Assembly (NCBI GenBank): GCA_946803715.1
Contig: CAMPET010000653.1
Span: 1 to 11,896, forward strand
Source of the DNA: Beroe ovata
Lineage: Eukaryota; Ctenophora; Nuda; Beroida; Beroidae
Direction of reading: 5' to 3'
Length of the DNA stretch: 11,896 nucleotides
Positions within the stretch are counted from its first letter, which is position 1, and each line of letters begins with the position of its first letter. The position numbers and the translations under genes are program-made. Shown here piece after piece: positions 1 to 8,816 of this stretch. The notes under the pieces are model-generated. The model worked only from the letters and a program-made list of their open reading frames with translations. It made no database searches and was not told the origin of the DNA.

Positions 1-86
1 GATCAGTTCCTGAGTTAGTGGCCGCCATAACCCCTTATCCGGGCATATTTCAGAACAGCGACGCCACTAGAACGCCACGAGAATTG

Positions 87-399
87 TGTACATCTCAAAA
101 TATTTAGATATTGTTCACGACTCTCTCTGTCTCCGCAGTGCGACTAACGCTGATGTCTGGTTCGTGGACTACGGTAACAAGGACCGTGTCCCTGTGACTG
201 AGATTTGGTACCTGGGCGAGGAACACGTGCATACTCCTGCACAAGCAATCTGTGTCCAGGTGAGAGAGTGAGGGGGAGTGACAGACTGTCATGGGATACT
301 TTCATCGCGCGTCTCATGTCAATATACTATACTGGCGAGATCGAGACTTTGTGTAGTTTTCCATGGCAACGTTATAACAATTCTCCTCCACAGCTGGAN
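87..399 (+). repeat. Direct duplication, copy 1 (exon plus flanking introns)
   Basis: Matches 1229-1535 at an offset of 1142 bp over the upstream intron end, the 121-bp exon, the whole downstream intron and the first two codons of the next exon. The introns have scattered substitutions and small indels: about 11 extra bases near 346-356 here, and a few extra bases near 1505-1511 in the other copy. The match stops at the ambiguous base N399. A further short match, 1-30 with 1074-1103 (2 differences), lies upstream at a different offset (1073), so 56 bp here correspond to about 125 bp of unrelated sequence in copy 2. Confidence 0.9.
139..259 (+). CDS. Duplicate copy of the first Tudor exon (copy 1)
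   Basis: This 121-nt segment differs from exon 1281-1401 at two positions only: g142 versus a1284 (Ala codon) and t193 versus g1335 (Pro codon), both silent. It encodes the same half Tudor core (VWFVDYGN, then TEIWYLGEEHVHTPAQAICVQ) between an AG acceptor at 137-138 and a GTGAGA donor at 260. It begins with the last base of a codon and ends on a codon boundary, so splicing it directly to the second copy would shift the frame. The partner exon expected downstream (homologue of 1530-1748) is not present: after the acceptor at 391-393 only about two codons match. Options are an unmerged second haplotype, a recent partial duplication, or a mutually exclusive exon. Real coding sequence by descent; whether it is used is uncertain. 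Confidence 0.5.
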
Positions 400-1228
400 G
401 ATGACGGAACACTAATCAATGACAAGTTAAAATCTGTACCGTTGTTTCTTTTTAATCTACCAACTTATCAGGATCAGCAGAAAGGTCGAATATTTCCCAG
501 TTTCTAATGTTAGACCTTGACATGCACAATGCGTGTGTCACGTGTGTCACGTGCGTTGACGGGTGCGAGGGATAGGTTGGCGGGAAATGCCAATTCCCCG
601 CCAATTTCTCTCTCTTTCTACATGCTTGTTAACGGCTGCGTGGTACATTTGGTACTCCATTGTGTGTGTGTATGTGTTATAGTATCATATATTCTGATCA
701 TGTTTCCAGTTTAATGTATGAACAGTTACATCCGGATTATTATCACAGTTAACACTAGACAGATGTATTATATAGGAAATATGTGAATATGTAATTAGTA
801 CGTAGGTAGAATATTGTACATTGTATATTGACACGGGTGATTAATTATCAGCTTGCTATTAAACCAATATCTTCAGATGTATGATTATGATTCATGACAG
901 ATGAATTGAAATATTACAACAGATCAACGCTCGTTTTATTGCTACAGTAAAATGTTCGTAACAACACTACTCGTCCTATTTATCATCAAAGTTACCAAAA
1001 GATCCCTCTTTCACACACCACAGCTCAAGGACCATGAGAAACTCGGACAACCAAAATTTCACGTCAATCCGATGATCGGTTCTTGAGTTAGTGGCCGCCA
1101 TAAATTCTTACCTATCGACCCAAAACATGTCGGTTTGAGTGAGCATTTGAGTATAGCTCCCAATTGGATCGACCGATTGACTTGAAAACTCTACCATAGC
1201 TCAAGAGATATAAGCTCGAGTCTGGATA
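400..1228. other. Non-coding stretch between the duplicated exons
   Basis: No credible exon is seen. The frame entered at the copy-1 acceptor (from 394) stays open to a stop at 505-507, but its residues do not resemble the eTud continuation. About 500-960 is AT-rich with a short TG run at 660-676. About 1022-1225 has repeat-like character, with recurring AGCTCAAG (1023, 1198) and its complement CTTGAG (1082). Nucleotides 1074-1103 match 1-30 with 2 differences, which suggests a dispersed repeat. I do not recognise its family. Confidence 0.5.
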
Positions 1229-1535
1229 TGTACATCTCAAAATATTTAGATATTGTTCACGACTCTCTCTGTCCCCGCAGTGCAACTAACGCTGATGTCT
1301 GGTTCGTGGACTACGGTAACAAGGACCGTGTCCCGGTGACTGAGATTTGGTACCTGGGCGAGGAACACGTGCATACTCCTGCACAAGCAATCTGTGTCCA
1401 GGTGAGAGAGTGAGGGGGAGTGACAGACTTTCATGGGATATTTTCATCGCGCTTCACATGTCAATATACTATACTGGTGAGATCGAGTTTTCCATGGCAA
1501 TGTTAGTTCATAACAATTCGCCTCCACAGCTGGAC
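1229..1535 (+). repeat. Direct duplication, copy 2 (exon plus flanking introns)
   Basis: This is the copy that continues into the intact reading frame: its intron 1402-1529 leads to exon 1530-1748, which carries on the eTud fold. Copy 2 is therefore taken as the functional one. The upstream partner exon of this Tudor core, which should carry the aromatic-R-A strand, is not seen between 400 and 1228 and must lie before the window. Confidence 0.9.
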
Positions 1536-1748
1536 GGAGTTAAACCTCTCTCTGGAACGGAGTGGAGTTCGGTTTCCAAGACAACGCTATCCTCACGCGT
1601 GACAGAGCAGAGCGTGAGCGTGACACTGCCGGCCAATCACAGCTATGACGTCACGTGGTCTATCACGGGGGTCATTACGCCTGTCACGCTGGAGGAAGCA
1701 CCTGAGGAGGGACCAGCAGATGTAGCAGAGTATCTGAAATCACAGAGG
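1281..1748 (+). CDS. eTud module 1, C-terminal part (2 exons)
   Basis: Exons 1281-1401 and 1530-1748. The first starts with the third base of a codon (phase 2) and encodes the end of a Tudor barrel: VWFVDYGN at 1297-1320, then the TEIWYLGEEH strand and HTPAQAICVQ. The second encodes LDGV, a TEWSSV helix start and the strands SVSVTLP and DVTWSITGVITPVTL, then an acidic segment (EEAPEEGPADVAEYL). This is the usual SN-like C-terminal half of an eTud module. The first barrel strands lie outside the window. The exon is duplicated at 139-259. Confidence 0.85.
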
Positions 1749-4700
1749 GTAGGTAGATCCCATATATTATGACAATGCCAGCGACCATGGTTTTTTAGAA
1801 AATAAATAACCATGAATCTGATCAATGTTGTATCGGAATAAGGACAAGCCTGGTTCTAGCCACCGACATGAAATCCTGATTCCTGAGGGAGAATAAGACA
1901 GCATCATCACCCCCTCTCTCCCTCCCAGGTTGCCCGTAGTCTGGTCCAGCCCCCCGTCGTGACCTCGTTCTCTCCACACGTGTTCGCAGCGGACACCCCG
2001 GTGTACTGTACAGAGGTGACACTGCCCTCTGGGGAGGGTCACGTGACTGTCACGTGTCAGCTTGCCGGGACTAAGAATGACGAGATACTCCAGCTCTTGC
2101 AGGTTGGGGGGATTTGCGGGTTAACAGAAGTTATGCAGGACGCGGGATGTTTTTTACAGACACCATATATTCACTCCAGTTTCCAGCATACAAACCCCTC
2201 TCTCTCTCTCTCTCTCACATTATTCTCTCTCTCGCAGGAGTCGATAGTGAAAGGTCACCCTGACTACATGCCCGAGGAAGTGACGGTCGGAATGCCGTGC
2301 ACGGCCGTGTTTGCCGATGACGGATCCTGGTACCGGGCGGAAGTGACGGATGTACAGGGAGAGAATGTGACGGTACTGTTTGTGGATTATGGTAACAGTC
2401 AGGTGTGCCAGAGGAGTGGGGTTCAGCTGTTACCCGAGCAGTTCAATGCTCCCAAACAGATGATATCTGTGGTACTGGAGGGATCTGAGAGTATGAGCTG
2501 TGTCGAGAAGAACTTCCTACAGAAGGTGAGAGTTTGCTCTGGCTCAGACACGGGCTTCAATCTGATTCATGAGAAGGATGATCAGAGATGGAAATTCAGA
2601 CTTGCTGAATATGAGTGGTAAAGGTGTTCTCAGATGAATAATGTGAATCCCTCAGATGATGGTAGTGGAGGATGAGTTGGTAATGGTTCCATCTGGAGAA
2701 GAGAAGGAAGGCAATCCAGTTGCTAGCTTCCTTGCGAATGAGGACAGAAAAGGTTGGTATCACTATGACAACACGTGCTAACTCTACTGCTCACTGCAGT
2801 GATACTTTGATCACTCTAACTCCCTGTTGATTTTTTCAGATGTTGTGGAAATGACACGTGATCATGCTGGGGCAGTGGGAAGTTACAAGCACTTCCCCGC
2901 TATTGAGATTGGTAGTGTGGTTTACGCTTGTCAGATTGATTCAGTAGATGCGATATACGTACAGCAAGGTATATTGTGTTAGCTGAATTTCAACGTATTG
3001 TCACGTGAAACATTCTTTGAACCAACTGTAGAGCTCTGGCGAATTACCAATCTCAACCCACAATCTAACCTAAGGTGTCCCTGATCCTTCCTCTCAGACT
3101 AATCCGCACCAAATCTAACTCCTATAGTCCTATTCCCCCTCCCAGACGAAGCTGTACTGGAGACTATAGGGGGCCTTATGTCTGCTCATGGTGACAGAGT
3201 TAAATCCACTAACCCGTTTGTCGGTCAGCCCGTCCTTGCTGTGTATGAGAGTGAGCTCTTCAGAGCCGTTGTGCTAGAGGTAAGATAGATTACCACGTTG
3301 TTACCACGGTAACAATGTTTCCATGGTAACAATGTTTCCATGGTAACTAGTGGTGACTAGGGGGATGTTGGAATGAATACATGTTCCAGCTATTATTCTT
3401 GTTTCTGAACGACAGTTTTCTCTCTCTCACCAACTCACCAATCTCTCTCTGTTTCGCAGATTACTGCAGGGCAGTATAAGGTGAGGTTCGTGGACTATGG
3501 TAACTCCGCCACCGTTACCGAGGTCTATGACGTCACTCCAGAGGAAATGGTGCCACCTCCACAAGCAATCAGACTCTCGCTACAACAGGTAACCATGGAT
3601 ACTCACGCGTTGCTAAGTTAGACTTCTATAGAATCATGCGTTGCAATGTTTCAGTTCAACACAGGATATCAGCATTTTCACACACTCCACATAGTATGGT
3701 TCTCATCTCTACTCATCTCTCCTTGTCCCCCAGTGTCCCCTAGCTCCTGGCAAGAGTGCCGCTAACGCCTCTGCTTTCCTCTACGAGTTCATGACATCCA
3801 TCAAAGACGTGGTGGTGGTGGATGTTGACACCACTTCCCCCGCCACTGTAATGGAGAGTGTTCCAGTTAGTCTGTCCGTGGATGATGCCAATGTCAGACT
3901 GAGACTCCTCTTGGCAGGCATTATTCATGATGCCGGTGAGTGTTACCCATGTTAGATTCGCTCCATCTGATGGGAGTTCATTGGTGGAAATTATAATCCA
4001 AAACTGTGATTGACTCGCTAAGACCTACATTCTCATCACTACATCCTCATCACTTCTACTCTCAATGACCGTGTAGAATTTATCACTTCTTCCAGACGAC
4101 TCTATCGGAGAGTACGAGACGGTGACAACCCCTGATCAACCAGTGGAGGTGTACGTGACCCATGTCGAGAATGAGCACATGTTCTTCGGAAACAGAACTG
4201 GTGGTGAAGTGGTGAGTTAACCATGTGCTCATTCCTACGCACCTTTGCTTTTACATGTGTCGCATATCGTTTTCAACGCATGGATCTAAGTAAAGACCAC
4301 GTATATCCGTAGTGGACTACTGGTCCACACCATTGCCACGTGTGTTAATTATAGGATGTACCCGACACCACGTGTTTATCAGGTTGAGCCCGATGAGGAT
4401 GATGACCCACTGCCGGAGGGCGACGAGATTGTCAATGCTGACGAGTACGTGGAGCAGATGCAGCTCGTTCTGGAGGACTCCCCTCCCCCACCTGCCGAGA
4501 GTGTGACACCCGGGACACTTTGTGTCACGAGATGGGAGGATGCGCTGTACAGAGCTGTAGTCATCTGGGTACAGCACGGATACTGCAAGGTATACTGTCG
4601 GGAGTGTGGAGAAATTGTGGAATTATTGTGTCAAGTGTGTGTCCTGATCAGTCACTCCACACGATAATCCCGGTGTTCAGGTCCGGTTTATCGACTACGG

Positions 4701-7700
4701 AAACACCCACTTCTGCTCTCTGTCCGATCTCCGTGACTGTCCGGAGCCGTACCGAGGCCCTGGACTTGCTGTCCCCTTCTCTCCCGTGACAGACGGTACC
4801 GTCGTGACAGCCGATCAGTCATACCTGGTTACCAGAACAGGGGATGGAGTGACAGTCGCACGTCCACCTCCCAAACTGAGGAAGTACAAGTACACCAAAC
4901 CCGAGCTTAACACCGAGTTCTTTGTGAGTGTCCCACCACGTGATCAGTTTATATGTTCACGTGTTTATTCTTTTATTGTCACCAATGATGTGGTTGCCGC
5001 AGTATATTATATGTTTTTGAAACACTCCTACGGCAGAGCTCTTAGATCTACACTATTCCCTCGCACAGGGTTACGTATCGTACACCCTGCCCCACGGACA
5101 GTTCTACATTCAAACAGATGAGGGAGGAGAAGTCCTGGAAACCACCCTCGCACCCCTCATAGCAGCGGCAGTCGCTGCCCGCACCCCAGTTCCACACCTT
5201 GTAGAGGGTGCGCCTGTTGTGGGTATGTTCCAGGGTGTGTACTACAGAGGAAAAGTTGTGGAGGTCGTCAGTCCTGGGTGTGCCAAGGTAGGTGTGCCTA
5301 CTGTGTCCCTCTCCTTTTTTCTCGTTTGCTTTCGGGCTTCAGTATTCCTCTGTTCTTTGTTCTCGTGTTTCTGCTTCTCTTGATTTTCATAATCCACTGA
5401 GTTCTTTGTTCTCGTTTTTCTGTTTCCCTTTCATAATCCAATGAGTCGAAACTCTTTATTCTTGTGGCTCAAGTTCTCCCTCACCTGAACAGGTGCTGTT
5501 CGTGGATTACGGGAACACGGAGAAATGCACGGACATGTTCCACACCACTGACGATCTGATGGGGGTCAGGGTCGTGGGAATCAGCTGTAAACTGGAGGGA
5601 GTGGAGTGGGTCGGAGTGGAGAGCAAACCCCTCGTGAGTGTAATTCCTCAGACACATCTTGCTATGGTACATGACAATTACCTCTTATTGTTCGTCTTGG
5701 AACTTATTTTTCACGGACCAGGCGCTGTTTCGCAAATACTTGGTCTCAGGAATCCTGCCTCACTTCGTATCTCATTTCAGTGTGACGAGCACTTGGCCGA
5801 GAATGCGGCCCTCACCCTCACCCCCTCCTCATACAACAAGGACAACAAGCAGTTCACTGTCAAAGCAGTGGCTGGTGAAGAAGGTGTGGAATTATAATTT
5901 AGTGATCTTATGATTTAGTGAACTTCTCTCCTCTAATTGGCATGTTATTTCGGCAAAACGACAATCGTTTTCCGCTCTATGTACAATAATTGACATTCCC
6001 CAGGGTCTGAAGTTGATGTGAACGCTGTGGTATCAGGATCAGTGGTGTCTGACAAGTCACTGCCACCTGTACATGATAGGGGATTCCCAACCAACACCTT
6101 CCTCAGCTTCTACTGCTCCAAATTCAACTCAGTCCAGGGTAAGGGATAAGGTTATGTAGGCTAAACTTCTTCCCACTGACATCGTTTCTGATCTGACACC
6201 GCTTATCACTGACACCAGTTTCACCTTGACACCACTCTCCCCTGTGTAGACGTGTGTCTCCAACTGGAAGCGGACTCCGAACTCTTGGCCACTATAGATG
6301 CCGAGTGTGTGGCATGTCCCAAGATAGCACTTCTATCAGCTGTCCCGGGAACAGTCTGCCTAGTCCAGGATCCAGCCAGTAAGTTGTCACTTCATTCATC
6401 AATTCCACTCTTCGCTATCCGCCTCTCGTTATGATGACTCGGTGTAACTCGGGTCTCGGTGTGTGATAAAGTGGATCCAGGACGATGATTTTCATGATAT
6501 AACATTCAATGGATTCAGTTTTATACCGCCTGCGTATCCATGTATAACCGTCACCCTCCCTCACAGATGCTGCAAGTTACTGTCGAGCTAGGGTGGAGTC
6601 CCAATCTGACGATGGTCTCTTCACCGTGCACTTTGTGGACTATGGGAACAGGGAGGTGTTGCCCGTAACCTCGCTATTTGATATCCCTGTGGGTGTGACC
6701 CAGCACCCTGTGTGTGGGATTCAGTGCCGAGTAGCTGATACTGTCAAACCTGTGAGTGGGGGTTACCATGGTTACGATGTTGAGTTTCCATGGTAATTGG
6801 TATGGTTGAGTGTATGATAATTCTCGCTGCCAAAATGCGATAGGAAAGTAGGAACTTTACCGTGACTTATTATTAGGAGACCGGATTTGATGCTGCCAAC
6901 GTGACAGCCCTCCAAACCCTGCTTAACCCTGAAACCGAGCTGTCTGTCTCCGTTCTCCCTGACAACAGCACTGACAACACCCTGGCTGTTAACATCATGG
7001 TGGGAGGCAAACATCTGAGAGACGTGATTCAGAGCGAGGCACTGGCTGATGTTCCCAAACACTTCCAATACCCGAGATTCGAGGGAGCTCAGACTCTACT
7101 GCTGTGTGTGGCGAATGATCCGACTGATTTCTACGCGCAAAGAGAAGCGGTGAGTGGGTAAGGAAGAGAGGAGGAAGCATGGATTAGAGTGGTTCCATAT
7201 TTGGGGGTGTTCCAGTGGAGGTGGATGAATGGATGATCATGTTAAGGGAGTGGGATCTACCACTTGAAATGTAATCGCTATGGTTGCAATGATTTGTCTA
7301 TCTCATCTCCCCCTTTTCTCAGGATGAGGGACACTTGAATGCCATGTTCGGACTCATCACTGAGAAAACCAACTTGGAAGTACCACTGCAGAGGCCTGAT
7401 GTGGGAACTGTTTGTATCGGTTAGTCCTGCTCCTTCATCAATATCGTCAATCGTAGAATGTCGTACCTAGAGTGAGGTAAACTGTGTGATATCTATGCCA
7501 CATTTCACTATTTTCTCATTCCCACAGCTCAAAGTCCATCCGATGAAGCGTACTACAGAGCTGTGGTTGTGAGCAGTACTGATGGAAATATCACTGTCCG
7601 ATATGTCGACTATGGAAACATGGAGGAGGTAAATAGTTGTCATGGTAACACTTGTTGTTGTGGTTGTTGTGGTTGTTGTTGACTTACTTACAAATAAAAC

Positions 7701-8783
7701 CGACTCTAATATTTTTTGGAAGCAGAATCGATTCCTGGTCGAATTTTTATCTTGCTTCCTCATATTGCTTTCCAGACTTCGAACGTTTTATCGGTGACAC
7801 TTTCTACGACACTCATATCAGAAATACGAAGAAATTATTTTGCCCACTTTGCTTACAAATACAATCGATTCCTATGTAATTTTGGACGCTGAATCGATTC
7901 CCGATCGAATCTTGGGTCTCTTTTGCTTCCCTGAGGCGTTATCTGTCGTGCGACTTTGAACGATTTATCAATGAAGAAACTTGAATTTACGCCTATTTCT
8001 TGATGAGCTAGCTCAAAAATTCATTCATATTCGGATTCTACGTCAAAAAATAGGCCAGAAACACTTATTACTAGTCTTCGTTCTGAGAAAAAAATTTTAC
8101 CTATTTGTGTGTCCCATTGATTTTCATGATTTTGTAGGCTTTGCTTCCCACGGGTTTGAAATCGTGATTTGGGCGTGGTCTTACGGCAAGTATGAACTCG
8201 ACATGATCGTAGAAAGGGTTGATACTTGTAGTGTGATAGTAGGAGAGATGATTTGATGAAAAATTAGTGTCGCAGGTGCCAGTAAAGCATGCATTAGAGA
8301 CCTCCAAAATCGGCGTACAAAAGTGTGGAGTTCATCGATTACACTTTCTACATCACTCCGATCAGAGATCAGAAATATGAAGAAAATTATTTTGCCCGCT
8401 TTGCTTACAAATACAATCGATTCCTATGTATTTTTGGACGCTGAATCGATTCCTGATCGAATTTTGAGCCTATCTCGCTTCCTTGAGACACAACTCTCTA
8501 GTCGGCTACTATCCTCAATGAGACTGTAACACGGTTCGTCATTTGGTAATTGGCTCCGAATTTCCATCATTTTTTCTCAACATCAAAGCCACTCCAAGCA
8601 AAATATGCACAACTTTTAAGCAATCGATCAATTGTTTGCTTGTGTTAATGTGCACGAAGCTTCTTACACTTCTGCCTGCGTGTTTTATTGCTGACCGTGT
8701 CAAAGATCAGTACCTTCTCAATAATACTCCCTGTTGGTGTGTGCGTGTTTGTGTGTGCGTGTGTGCGTGTGTTTTCTGTAAGC

Positions 8784-8816
<33 letters not shown>

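Noticed and set aside
1-138. Possible exon before copy 1 with an AG at 52-53
   Set aside because: Short frame with an early stop, no Tudor strand residues, and no match at the same place in copy 2.
4355-4382. Upstream acceptor TAG at 4352-4354, or an ATG at 4356 as a new gene start
   Set aside because: The acceptor breaks the phase from exon 4096-4211, and the residues before 4383 add nothing to the eTud alignment.
4317-4588. Two minus-strand frames of 69-86 codons
   Set aside because: They lie opposite the well-supported exon 4383-4589; the Ser-rich frame mirrors its acidic codons.
5722-5913. Acceptor at 5720-5721 starting an exon with ALFRKYLVSG
   Set aside because: The frame soon becomes Ser/Pro/Thr-rich and ends in a stop. 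The acceptor at 5779-5780 gives a sequence that aligns with the exon at 11528.
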